13,124 bases of DNA from an uncultured Clostridia bacterium (GCA_938049125.1 CALICR010000183.1:1-13124); one strand, 5' to 3'; shown: positions 1 to 6,772, numbered from the stretch's first letter. Numbers and translations: made by a program. The notes: generated by a model from the sequence alone, not told the origin.

Positions 1-1132
1 CCGTCATGGCCATGCGGTGGTCGCCCGCCGTGTCCACGGTGCCGCCCCGGAGGGCGCCGGTGCCGTGGACGTCAAGGCCGTCGGGCCGTTCGTCCACACT
101 CCCTCCGAGGTCCCGGAGGAGCCGGGCGACGGCGGCGAGGCGGTCCGATTCCTTGAGGCGCAGCCGTCCCGCGTGCTCGATGACCGTGTCGCCCGCTGCG
201 GCGGCGGCGACGGCGCAGAGCACCGGGATGAGGTCCGGAATCTCCCGCCCGTCGATGCGGCAGCCCCGCAGGGGGCCGGGCGTGACGGTGACGGCCTCGT
301 CCGACGCCTCCACCTTTGCGCCGAAGCGGCGCAGGACGTCCAGCACGGCGCGGTCTCCCTGGGCCGAGCGGAGGTCGAGGCCCGTGACGGTGACGCCGCC
401 GGAGATGGCCCCGGCACAGAGGAAGGGCGCGGCGTTGGACCAGTCGCCGCCCACGGCGCAGCCCGCCGGGAGGGCGGGACGCTGGCCGCCCGGGATGCGC
501 CAGCCGCCGGGGATGTCCTCGATCCGAAGGCCGCAGCGGCGGAGGGTCCGGAGCGTCAGGTCGAGGTAGCCCACGGACTCCAGCGCCGTGGTGACGCGGA
601 GCGTACCGCCCTCGGGCAGCAGAGGCAGGGCGAAGAGGAGGCCCGTGAGGTACTGGGACGAGACGTTGCCCGGCAGGGCGAAGTCTCCGCCCCGGAGCCG
701 TCCGGAGAAGCAGAGGTCCGGGCCGTCGTCCCGGAGCGTCATGCCGTGGGCGCAGAGCTGCTCGGCCAGAGGGCCGAGGGGGCGGTCCGGCAGGCGGCCC
801 TCCCGCAGGAAGCGGCCCTCTGCGCCCAAGGCCCCGGCCACGGGCAGGAGAAAGCGCAGCGTGGATCCGCTCTCGCCGCAGGGGAGCGAGACCGCCCCGG
901 CGGGGACGGCGGCGGGCGTCACCGTGAAGGCCGCGCCGTCCCAGCTGACCCCGGCGCCGAGGGCGCGGAGGCAGGCGGCGGTGGCCTCGATGTCCCTCGA
1001 GGTCCCGGGGCAGGCGAAGCGCACCGGTCCCCGGCCCAGGGCGGCGCAGAGCAGCAGCCGGTGAGCCTCCGACTTGGAGGGGATGGCGGCGACGGTGCCG
1101 CGGCGGGGCGCGTTCGTCAGGTGCTCCGTCAT
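1..1132 (-). CDS. aroA: 3-phosphoshikimate 1-carboxyvinyltransferase (EPSP synthase), C-terminus cut by window edge
   Basis: Sixth step of the shikimate pathway: transfers enolpyruvate from PEP to shikimate 3-phosphate in the cytoplasm. 377 codons are visible from ATG at 1132-1130 to the window edge; the family is usually about 420-440 residues, so roughly 50-60 C-terminal residues are missing. Visible motifs are IPSKSEAHR (residues 17-25, with the PEP/S3P-binding Lys20 and Arg25), GESGSTLRF (86-94), PDLIPVL (299-305, with the presumed catalytic Asp300), RLRLKESDRL (323-332) and AGDHRMAM (369-376), all in EPSP synthase order. The start overlaps the aroB stop as ATGA, which implies translational coupling. 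The GESGSTLRF motif replaces the classical GNAGTAxRP form, with Phe at the proline position. The family call is secure. Confidence 0.96.
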   Translation of the reverse strand, partial: MTEHLTNAPRRGTVAAIPSKSEAHRLLLCAALGRGPVRFACPGTSRDIEATAACLRALGAGVSWDGAAFTVTPAAVPAGAVSLPCGESGSTLRFLLPVAGALGAEGRFLREGRLPDRPLGPLAEQLCAHGMTLRDDGPDLCFSGRLRGGDFALPGNVSSQYLTGLLFALPLLPEGGTLRVTTALESVGYLDLTLRTLRRCGLRIEDIPGGWRIPGGQRPALPAGCAVGGDWSNAAPFLCAGAISGGVTVTGLDLRSAQGDRAVLDVLRRFGAKVEASDEAVTVTPGPLRGCRIDGREIPDLIPVLCAVAAAAAGDTVIEHAGRLRLKESDRLAAVARLLRDLGGSVDERPDGLDVHGTGALRGGTVDTAGDHRMAMT

Positions 1133-2193
1133 GGCCGGAGCCCCGCTTCGATCCAGCCGCGCAGCTCGCCCAGGGGCATGGGGCGCAGGGTGCAGTGCCC
1201 GACGCCCTCGGGCACCACGAGGCGGATCTCGCCGCCGCGAATTTTCTTGTCGCCGCCGCAGACGCGGAGGATGTCCCCGGCGGTGCAGTCCGTCTCCGTG
1301 GGCAGGCCGAGGCGGCGGAGCAGCGTCTCGATGCGCGCGGCGTCGCCCGCGGGGCAGAGGCCCTTGCGGCAGGCGGCCCGGGTCACGGCGGCGAGGCCGA
1401 TGGCGACGCACTCGCCGTGGTAGAGGCGGTAGTCGGACAGCAGCTCCACGGCGTGGCCCATGGTGTGGCCGAGGTTCAGGAGCTGGCGCGCGCCGCGGTC
1501 GAACTCGTCGCCCTCCACGGCCCGGCGCTTGCAGTCCACGCAGGCGGCGATGACGTCCGCGAGGTCCGCGTCCGCCGGTGAAAGGCCCATCTCCAGCCGG
1601 GCGAAGAGGGCGCCGCCCTCCAGGACGCCGTACTTGGCCACCTCCGCCGCGCCCTCGCGGAAGGTCCGCTCCGGCAGCGTGCCCAGCAGGTCCGTGTCGC
1701 AGAGGACGAGGCTCGGCTGGTGGAAGGCCCCGGCGAGGTTCTTGCCCGCGGGCAGGTCCACGGCGGTCTTGCCGCCGACGGAGGAATCCACGGCGGCCAG
1801 CAGCGTCGTGGGGATTTGAATGTACTGCACGCCGCGCAGGTAGCAGGCGGCGGCGAAGCCCGCCAGGTCGCCCACCACGCCGCCGCCCAGGGCGACGACC
1901 ACGTCGCTGCGGCTCAGGCGCTTCCCGGCGAGGAAGTTCAGCGTCTCGCCGAGCACGTTCAGATTTTTGCTCGCCTCGCCGTGGGGGAAGGCGAAGCGCT
2001 CCGGTGCGAAGCCCGCCCGGGCGAAGGCCTCCTCCGCCGCGGCCCCGTAGAGGGCGTCCACAGTGTCGTCGCTCACGATGGCGGCCCGGCAGGGGCGCAC
2101 CGCCTCGGCGGCGAAGGCTCCGGCCTCCCGCAGGAGACCCGGCCCGATCAAAACATCATAGCGGCGGGATGCCGCAACGGTCACGGTCTTCAC
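1129..2193 (-). CDS. aroB: 3-dehydroquinate synthase
   Basis: Second shikimate step: NAD- and metal-dependent cyclisation of DAHP to 3-dehydroquinate. 354 residues, typical for the family. Motifs are GGGVVGDLAGF (103-113, nucleotide binding), DSSVGGKTAVD (136-146), KNLAGAFHQP (151-160), EGAAEVAKYG (180-189), LNLGHTMGHAVE (239-250) and YHGECVAIG (258-266). Glu184, His243 and His259 are the likely zinc ligands. I chose the GTG at 2193-2191. It sits just after an AAGGAGGAGGTGG Shine-Dalgarno, overlaps the tyrA stop as GTGA, and gives the expected N-terminus (VKTVTVAASRRYDVLIG). An upstream in-frame ATG near 2358 lies inside tyrA and would add a 55-residue non-homologous tail. It is third in the aro operon, and its TGA overlaps the aroA start. 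Confidence 0.96.
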   Translation of the reverse strand: MKTVTVAASRRYDVLIGPGLLREAGAFAAEAVRPCRAAIVSDDTVDALYGAAAEEAFARAGFAPERFAFPHGEASKNLNVLGETLNFLAGKRLSRSDVVVALGGGVVGDLAGFAAACYLRGVQYIQIPTTLLAAVDSSVGGKTAVDLPAGKNLAGAFHQPSLVLCDTDLLGTLPERTFREGAAEVAKYGVLEGGALFARLEMGLSPADADLADVIAACVDCKRRAVEGDEFDRGARQLLNLGHTMGHAVELLSDYRLYHGECVAIGLAAVTRAACRKGLCPAGDAARIETLLRRLGLPTETDCTAGDILRVCGGDKKIRGGEIRLVVPEGVGHCTLRPMPLGELRGWIEAGLRP

Positions 2194-3026
2194 CGGCCGT
2201 CCACCTCCTCCTTGATATCGCGGCCCTCGGCCAGCAGGCGGCGCAGCTCTGCCGCGTCCTCGGCGGCGAGGGCGGCACGGTACTGCCCGAGGCTCTCCAT
2301 CAGGACATCCAGCTCCGAGAGCAGGCAGTCCCGGTTCTCGAGAAACAGCTCCGTCCACATGTCCGGGTTCAGCCAGGCCACCCGGGTCAGGTCCTTGTAG
2401 CTCCCGGCGGAGAAGCCCTTGTGGGCCCGGGCCGTGGGGCTTTTGATGAAGGCGTTGGAGACGATGTGGGGCATCTCCGACGTGAAGGCGATCATGCGGT
2501 CGTGGTCCTCCGCCGTGGTGACGGAGAAGCGGCCCAGCTGGAGCGGCGTCAGGGCGTCCCGGACGCGGCCCAGCAGCTCGATGTCGTCAAAGCGCGGCGG
2601 CACCAGCACCATGGGCGCGCCCTTGAATAGGGTCTCCTTCGCATACTTGAAGCCGGAGAAGTGGGTGCCCGCCATGGGGTGGCCGCCCACAAAGGCGAAG
2701 CCATAGCGCTCCGCCAGCCGGAAGCCCGCGGCGCAGACGAGGCGCTTCGTGCCGCAGGTGTCGAGCACCAGGGCGTCCCTGCGGAGATGCGGCGCGGCGC
2801 TCTCCAGGTACGCGATGGCCGCCTCGGGGTAGAGGGCCACGAGCAGGAGGTCCAGCGTGGGGAGCTTCTCCTCCGTCAGCGCCTCGTCCACGGCCCCGGA
2901 GAGGAGGGCGAAGTCCAGCATGGAGCGGTCGCGGTCGAAGGCGAGGACGCGGTCGCGCCCCGCCGCATGAAAGGCCTTGGCCATGGAGCCGCCGATGAGG
3001 CCGAGGCCGACAATGCCGACTCTCAT
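2190..3026 (-). CDS. tyrA: Prephenate dehydrogenase, TyrA family
   Basis: NAD(P)-dependent oxidative decarboxylation of prephenate to 4-hydroxyphenylpyruvate, the tyrosine branch step. 278 residues, comparable to single-domain TyrA proteins; no chorismate mutase or ACT domain is visible. The N-terminal Rossmann motif is GIVGLGLIGGS (4-14). GGHPMAGTHFSG (114-125) holds a conserved active-site His116, followed by TSEMPHIVSNAF (182-193, His187) and AGSYKDLTRVAWLNPDMW (207-224). The ATG at 3026 overlaps the aroF TGA as ATGA, has AGGTGG upstream, and starts the protein directly at the Rossmann strand; a start 10 codons earlier would lie inside aroF. Arogenate specificity cannot be excluded by eye. 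Confidence 0.94.
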   Translation of the reverse strand: MRVGIVGLGLIGGSMAKAFHAAGRDRVLAFDRDRSMLDFALLSGAVDEALTEEKLPTLDLLLVALYPEAAIAYLESAAPHLRRDALVLDTCGTKRLVCAAGFRLAERYGFAFVGGHPMAGTHFSGFKYAKETLFKGAPMVLVPPRFDDIELLGRVRDALTPLQLGRFSVTTAEDHDRMIAFTSEMPHIVSNAFIKSPTARAHKGFSAGSYKDLTRVAWLNPDMWTELFLENRDCLLSELDVLMESLGQYRAALAAEDAAELRRLLAEGRDIKEEVDGR

Positions 3027-4027
3027 CCCTCGGCCACCTCGCGGATGCGGCGGCACTTGTCCGCCACGGCGGCGAACTGGTCCGGCGTCAGGGACTGGGC
3101 CCCGTCGCAGAGGGCGTGGGCCGGGTCGTTGTGGACCTCGATCATGAGGCCGTCGGCCCCGGAGGCCGAGGCGGCCATGGCCATGGTGGGCACCAGGGTC
3201 GAGAGGCCGGTGGCGTGGCTCGGGTCCACGACCACGGGCAGGTGGCTCATCTCGTGGAGCAGCGGCACGCAGCTGAGGTCGAGGGTGTTGCGCGTGGCGG
3301 TCTCGAAGGTGCGGATGCCGCGCTCGCAGAGGATGACCTGCTCGTTGCCCTGGGCCATGATGTACTCGGCGCTCATGAGCAGCTCCTTGAGGGTGTTGGC
3401 CATGCCGCGCTTGAGGAGGATGGGCTTCTTCGTCCTGCCGATCTCCTTGAGGAGCTCGAAGTTCTGCATATTCCGGGTGCCGATCTGAATGACGTCCACG
3501 TCGTCGAAGAGGGGCAGCTCCGAGGCGTCCATCAGCTCCGTGACGATGGGCAGGCCCGTCTCCCGCTTCGCCTCCAGCAGCAGGCGGATGCCCTCGCCGC
3601 CGAGGCCCTGGAAGGAGTAGGGCGACGTGCGGGGCTTGAAGGCGCCGCCGCGCAGCAGCGTCGCGCCCGCAGCCTGGACCGCCTTGGCGATGCCGATGAT
3701 CTGCTCCTCGCTCTCCACGGAGCAGGGACCGGCGATGAGGGCGAAATGCCCGCCGCCGATCTTCGCGTTCCCCGCCGTGACCACCGTGTCCTCGGGGTGG
3801 AACTTGCGGTTGCAGAGCTTGTAGGGGTCTGAGACCCGCTTGGCCGCCTCGACGATGTCCAGGCTCTGGAGGAGGTCGAGGTCGATGCGGCTCGTGTCGC
3901 CGATGAGGCCGATGACGGTCTGGTAATCGCCCTGGGAGACGTGGGTGCCGACGCCCTGGCTCTGGAGCCAGTGCAGCAGGTGCTCCATGCGGTCCGCGGG
4001 GGTGAGGGGTTTCAGAATGACGATCAT
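3023..4027 (-). CDS. aroF: 3-deoxy-7-phosphoheptulonate (DAHP) synthase, type I-beta with N-terminal regulatory domain
   Basis: First committed step of aromatic synthesis: condenses PEP with erythrose 4-phosphate. 334 residues, close to the Thermotoga-type enzyme. Residues 1 to about 70 form a ferredoxin-like domain which in that class carries Tyr/Phe feedback inhibition. The barrel starts near FALIAGPCSVES (95-106). Likely metal ligands are Cys102, His271 (VDPSHATG), Glu297 (MIEVHNDP) and Asp308. Other motifs are LLRGGAFKPRTSPYSFQG (124-141), QIGTRNMQNF (181-190), KRGM (206-209) and CERGIRTFE (234-242). The ATG at 4027 has GAAGGAG eight bases upstream, directly after a terminator U-tract. 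It leads the aro operon, so the attenuator upstream governs entry into the whole pathway. The symbol follows common Firmicute use; aroG or aroA(G) would be equally acceptable. Confidence 0.96.
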   Translation of the reverse strand: MIVILKPLTPADRMEHLLHWLQSQGVGTHVSQGDYQTVIGLIGDTSRIDLDLLQSLDIVEAAKRVSDPYKLCNRKFHPEDTVVTAGNAKIGGGHFALIAGPCSVESEEQIIGIAKAVQAAGATLLRGGAFKPRTSPYSFQGLGGEGIRLLLEAKRETGLPIVTELMDASELPLFDDVDVIQIGTRNMQNFELLKEIGRTKKPILLKRGMANTLKELLMSAEYIMAQGNEQVILCERGIRTFETATRNTLDLSCVPLLHEMSHLPVVVDPSHATGLSTLVPTMAMAASASGADGLMIEVHNDPAHALCDGAQSLTPDQFAAVADKCRRIREVAEG

Positions 4028-4045
4028 GGTGACGTGCTCCTTCTC

Positions 4046-4080
4046 AAAAAAAATACCACACAGATCCGTAATCTGTGTGG
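4046..4080 (-). terminator. Attenuator: intrinsic terminator in the aroF leader
   Basis: On the minus strand a perfect 10-bp stem, CCACACAGAT / ATCTGTGTGG (4080-4071 and 4065-4056), closes a 5-base loop TACGG and is followed at once by TATTTTTTTT (4055-4046). It lies between the leader peptide gene and the aroF ribosome binding site, with no gene ending just before it. It must therefore stop transcription before the operon rather than after one. Its 5' arm is also part of the competing antiterminator. Confidence 0.93.
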
Positions 4081-4135
4081 CTCAGGTTGCTATGGGGATC
4101 GGGGCCTCCGGCCCTTCCTGTGCAGCACAAATTAC
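4068..4135 (-). promoter_or_regulatory. Antiterminator of the aro attenuator
   Basis: Two 19-nt arms on the transcript, GTAATTTGTGCTGCACAGG (4135-4117) and CCTGAGCCACACAGATTAC (4086-4068), can pair at 16 of 19 positions, including one G-U. The outer 10 pairs are uninterrupted. The second arm contains the whole 5' arm of the terminator, so the two helices exclude each other. A small GGGCC/GGCCC hairpin (4114-4102) fits in the enclosed loop. The first arm begins three bases after the leader stop codon, so a ribosome at that stop would cover it. Leader codons at 4165-4157 (TTACTTTTA) can pair with TAAGAGTAA (4140-4132), giving the usual 1:2 alternative. Pairing was worked out by hand; no free energies were calculated. 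Confidence 0.82.
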
Positions 4136-4137
4136 TC

Positions 4138-4200
4138 TTACCACGAAATAAAGTAGTAAAAGTAAAAGTAGCCGTATGCAAACTGGAAGGTCTTAGCCAT
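4138..4200 (-). CDS. Aromatic leader peptide of the aro operon
   Basis: A 20-codon open frame, MAKTFQFAYGYFYFYYFISW, ending in TAA. Eleven of 20 residues are aromatic: five Phe, five Tyr and one terminal Trp, with seven consecutive aromatic codons at positions 11-17. It starts about 27-30 bases after the predicted transcription start, and TGAGG lies 9 bases before the ATG. Position and composition match attenuation leader peptides such as the Phe-rich PheL of enterobacteria. Its likely job is to make a ribosome stall when charged tRNA-Phe or tRNA-Tyr is scarce; the peptide itself probably has no function. The terminal Trp codon is too close to the switch arm to work as a normal stall site. 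Confidence 0.92.
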   Translation of the reverse strand: MAKTFQFAYGYFYFYYFISW

Positions 4201-4232
4201 AAACCGGTGCCTCATTTCTCTTGTCTAACTGC

Positions 4233-4261
4233 ATTGTAGACCCGGGGACGAAAAAAGTCAA
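4233..4261 (-). promoter_or_regulatory. Sigma-A promoter of the aro operon leader
   Basis: TTGACT (4261-4256), exactly 17 bases, then TACAAT (4238-4233), each one mismatch from consensus. AT-rich runs lie directly upstream of the -35. Predicted start is near 4226, which gives a leader of about 200 nt before aroF. Confidence 0.9.
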
Positions 4262-4262
4262 T

Positions 4263-4340
4263 TTTTTTCGAAGGGAAACGGGATTTTTGTGAAAACTGTC
4301 CAGCCCGGGGCCGGGCAGGCCCGGCGGTTTTGAAGCGGAA
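4263..4340. other. Spacer between the SLH-protein gene and the aro promoter
   Basis: The only structure seen is a GC-rich stem of 6 bp (GCCGGG/CCCGGC at 4310-4315 and 4320-4325, loop CAGG). It lies just after the upstream gene's stop on the minus strand and is followed by mixed sequence with only a short GTTTTC. It could be a weak terminator, but it lacks a proper U-tract. Confidence 0.3.
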
Positions 4341-5423
4341 TCACGGCTGCGCCGCGTGCTCCAGCCGCCCGTGGAGGGCGAAGAGCAGCCGGGCCGCGTC
4401 CCGGCGGGTGACGGCCCGGTCCGTGCAGGCCGCAAAGCCGTCCATCCCCTGCTCCGCCAGGGCCTCCGCCGCGCCGTCCCCGGCAGGCACATCCAGCAGC
4501 GCCGCCGTCATCCGGGCCGCGTCCTCGCCGGTGAAGATATCCCCCGTGCCGTCCACGGCGGTCTCCCCGGCGGGGATGCCCGCCCGCAGCGCCGCGGCGG
4601 TCCAGGGGGCCAGCCAGTCCTCCCCCGCTGCGCCCCGCTCCGGCCCGAGGCCCCGGAGGCGCAGAAGCATGAGAAGGAATTCCGTCCGCGTCACGGTCTT
4701 TTCCGGCCCGAAGCAGAGAACGCCGCCCACCTCCTCGCCGGAGAGCAGCCCCGCCTCCCGCAGGAAGCAGGCCGCCGCGGCGTCGGGGTCGCCAGCCATG
4801 TCCGTGAAGGTCCCCTGAATTTTCGGCTTCCGGATCGTGACCGTCACCTCCGCCTCGGCGGACGTCAGGCCCGCGGCGTCCCGGACGCAGTAGGTGAAGC
4901 GGTCCTCGCCCACCTTCTCCCGGTCCGGCGTGTAGGTATAGGTCCCGTCGCGGCCGAAGACCACGGTCCCCCGCCGCGGCGCGGTGCGCAGCACATAGAC
5001 GAGGGTGTCGCCGTCCGGGTCGCCGCAGTCCAGCCGCCCGGTGACGGCGAGGTTCTTATAGGTTTCCGCCGCGCTGTCCCGGGCCTCGGGGGCGCGGTTC
5101 TTCGCCGGGCGGAGCGCAAGCGTCAGCACCGCCTCGGCCCCCGGCCCGTCCGCGCCCACGGGCACATAGCGGAGAACCGCCGTCTCCCCTTCGCCTAAGG
5201 CCTCCGCCGCGAGGCCGCCCAGCTGGGCCGCCGTCAGGGCCTCCCCGGCGCGGACCGTCCGGCCCGCGGGGAGCGTCAGGCGGCAGTCCGCCGGGACCTC
5301 CGTGAGGAACACGCCCAGGAGCGGCGCGCCGCCGGAAAAATCCGCCGCCGAGAGGGTCTCCGCCGCCCGGACCGGGCAGACGAGCAGCCATGCCGCCAGC
5401 GCCGCCGCAAACAGTCTCTGCAT
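4341..5423 (-). CDS. Secreted Ig-like / S-layer-homology (SLH) domain protein
   Basis: 360 residues. Residues 1-20 form a signal peptide (MQRLF, hydrophobic core AAALAAWLLVC, likely cleavage after VRA). Residues about 22-105 look like a divergent cadherin/Ig-like repeat. Residues about 108-196 match the tandem bacterial Ig-like pattern well: NRAPEARD, then DPDGDTLVYVL, PRRGTVVF, DGTYTYTPD and GEDRFTYCVRDAAG. Residues about 206-258 resemble an SLH repeat (FTDM, GLLSGEE, FGPEKTVTRTEFLLML). A second, weaker SLH repeat follows at 270-315 and a partial one at about 335-355. It is expected to sit in the wall non-covalently through SLH binding to wall polymer; its ligand is unknown. The ATG at 5423 has GGGAGGT upstream, but that site is buried in a hairpin. 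It lies 64 bp after the SEDS gene on the same strand, with no promoter of its own seen. Confidence 0.82.
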   Translation of the reverse strand: MQRLFAAALAAWLLVCPVRAAETLSAADFSGGAPLLGVFLTEVPADCRLTLPAGRTVRAGEALTAAQLGGLAAEALGEGETAVLRYVPVGADGPGAEAVLTLALRPAKNRAPEARDSAAETYKNLAVTGRLDCGDPDGDTLVYVLRTAPRRGTVVFGRDGTYTYTPDREKVGEDRFTYCVRDAAGLTSAEAEVTVTIRKPKIQGTFTDMAGDPDAAAACFLREAGLLSGEEVGGVLCFGPEKTVTRTEFLLMLLRLRGLGPERGAAGEDWLAPWTAAALRAGIPAGETAVDGTGDIFTGEDAARMTAALLDVPAGDGAAEALAEQGMDGFAACTDRAVTRRDAARLLFALHGRLEHAAQP

Positions 5424-5426
5424 AAA

Positions 5427-5465
5427 AAACTACCTCCCTATTTGTTTGGAATACGGAGGTAGTTT
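5427..5465 (-). terminator. Hairpin after the SEDS gene that also contains the next gene's RBS
   Basis: A perfect 11-bp inverted repeat, AAACTACCTCC / GGAGGTAGTTT, with a 17-base loop. On the minus strand the 3' arm is the Shine-Dalgarno of the SLH-protein gene and runs into TTTTTTATG. It can therefore act as an intrinsic terminator of the upstream gene and, in read-through mRNA, hide the start site of the downstream gene. Whether it is a terminator or a translational lock is inference. Confidence 0.65.
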
Positions 5466-5487
5466 CTGCCAGTTTCGTGGTTTTTAT

Positions 5488-6672
5488 TCAGCCCGCGTTA
5501 TCATACGGCGGCCTGATATAGTGCGCGCTTGAATCCGGGGCAGGCCGCATATGGATGCCCGAGACGATGCCCATGGCGGCGAACATGGTGAGGATGGAGC
5601 TGCCGCCGTAGCTGATGAAGGGCAGCGTCAGGCCGATGACCGGCGTCAGGCCGACGCACATGCCGACGTTGATGATGATCTGCCAGATGAGCATACCGGC
5701 CATGCCGATGCAGACCTGCCGGTTCATATAGCTGCCGGACTTGACGCCGACGTAGATGCACCGGGCAACGATGACCGCCAGCAGCAGCAGCACGAAGGTG
5801 CAGCCCACGATGCCCAGCTCCTCGCCGATGACGGAGAAGATGAAGTCCGTATGCTGCTGAGAGAGGGCCCCGGCCTGGGTGCGGGTGCCGGAGAAGAGGC
5901 CCTGGCCCGTGACGCCGCCGCCGGTGAGGGTCAGGAGGCTCTGGTTCGTGTGCCAGCGGATGCCCGTGGCCTGGGGGTCGATGCTGGGGTCGAAGACCAT
6001 CAGGATGCGCTGCTTCTGGTAGTCGCTGACGAGGGTGTGCCCGGCGATGCTCAGGTTCCAGACGATGGGGAGGCCGATGACCGCCGCGCCCGCGCCCAGG
6101 GCAAACCAGATCCAGCTGACGCCGCCGGTCCAGAGCATGACGAGGAAGATGAGGATATACATCATGGCGACGCCGTCGTCGCCGGAGGCCACGACCACGA
6201 GGCCGAAGATGAAGATGAGGTGGAAGCCAAGGCGCAGCACCGTCGAGGGCCTCGAGATGCTGTTCTGCCGGACGGCCATGACCTTGGCCAGCAGGATGAT
6301 GAAGGTGATCTTGCAGATCTCCGCGGGCTGGATGTTGAAGGGGACGCCGGGGATATGGAGCCAGCTTCGGTTGCCCGCGATCTCGGTGCCCAGCGGCGTG
6401 CGCAGCAGGGCGATGAAGATGAGGTTGAAGAGGAAGAGCAGCTCACGCCGCTCGGCGATGATGTCGATGTCGAGGAGGGTGAAGAGGATGTAGAGCACGA
6501 TGCCGAGCAGCAGAGCCGCGGCCTGGATGATGACGTAGCGGCTCGTGCCGAAGTGGCGCGTCGCGCTGGCGACGACGACGATCCCGAAGGTCGAGGCGGC
6601 CACGCAGAGGAACAGCAGCAGCATATCGGCCCGGAGGAAAAAGTATTTGAGCGCCTGACGAAGCTTCCGCAT
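5488..6672 (-). CDS. rodA: SEDS-family peptidoglycan glycosyltransferase, RodA/FtsW type
   Basis: Multi-pass membrane enzyme that polymerises lipid II into glycan strands, normally with a class B penicillin-binding protein. 394 residues with about ten hydrophobic segments, typical length. Family motifs are NRSWLHIPGVPFNIQPAE (101-118), GGGVTGQGLFSGT (251-263), QQHTDFIFSVIGEELG (272-287) and PVIGLTLPFISYGGSS (344-359). Asp276 in HTDF corresponds to the essential extracellular Asp of RodA. The ATG at 6672 was chosen because AAAGGAGG lies 6 bases upstream and the protein then starts with a short basic tail before the first membrane segment; a longer frame to 6744 has no such site. RodA is favoured over FtsW by overall motif flavour, but no mre or pbp genes are nearby, so the split is not certain. 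Confidence 0.88.
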   Translation of the reverse strand: MRKLRQALKYFFLRADMLLLFLCVAASTFGIVVVASATRHFGTSRYVIIQAAALLLGIVLYILFTLLDIDIIAERRELLFLFNLIFIALLRTPLGTEIAGNRSWLHIPGVPFNIQPAEICKITFIILLAKVMAVRQNSISRPSTVLRLGFHLIFIFGLVVVASGDDGVAMMYILIFLVMLWTGGVSWIWFALGAGAAVIGLPIVWNLSIAGHTLVSDYQKQRILMVFDPSIDPQATGIRWHTNQSLLTLTGGGVTGQGLFSGTRTQAGALSQQHTDFIFSVIGEELGIVGCTFVLLLLAVIVARCIYVGVKSGSYMNRQVCIGMAGMLIWQIIINVGMCVGLTPVIGLTLPFISYGGSSILTMFAAMGIVSGIHMRPAPDSSAHYIRPPYDNAG

Positions 6673-6712
6673 GGGCAGCCTCCTTTCGAGAGAGTGGCGG
6701 AGTTTACAGGTT

Positions 6713-6741
6713 ATTCTACCATTTCCCGGCGGGAAAGTAAA
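6713..6741 (-). promoter_or_regulatory. Promoter of the SEDS gene with a palindrome in its spacer
   Basis: TTTACT (6741-6736), 17 bases, TAGAAT (6718-6713), with TG one base before the -10 (extended -10). The spacer and the last base of the -35 are filled by the perfect palindrome TTTCCCGGCGGGAAA (6722-6736). That is an operator-like position for a repressor. It lies 41 bp before the chosen start codon. Confidence 0.72.
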
Positions 6742-6772
6742 CACCGGGGAGAAAAAAACCGGTCCGGAGATC

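Noticed and set aside
17..1423. 468-codon plus-strand open frame
   Set aside because: Antisense of aroA and aroB; no motifs, and typical GC-driven long shadow frame.
2194..2358. Upstream ATG start for aroB at 2358
   Set aside because: It would lie inside tyrA and adds a tail without homology; the GTG at 2193 has the Shine-Dalgarno and the overlap.
4028..4262. T-box riboswitch upstream of aroF
   Set aside because: No T-box core (AGGGUGGNACCGCG-like) or specifier stem; the short aromatic ORF with terminator explains the region better.
4310..4325. Terminator of the SLH-protein gene
   Set aside because: Stem is short and no U-tract follows, so not called as a terminator.
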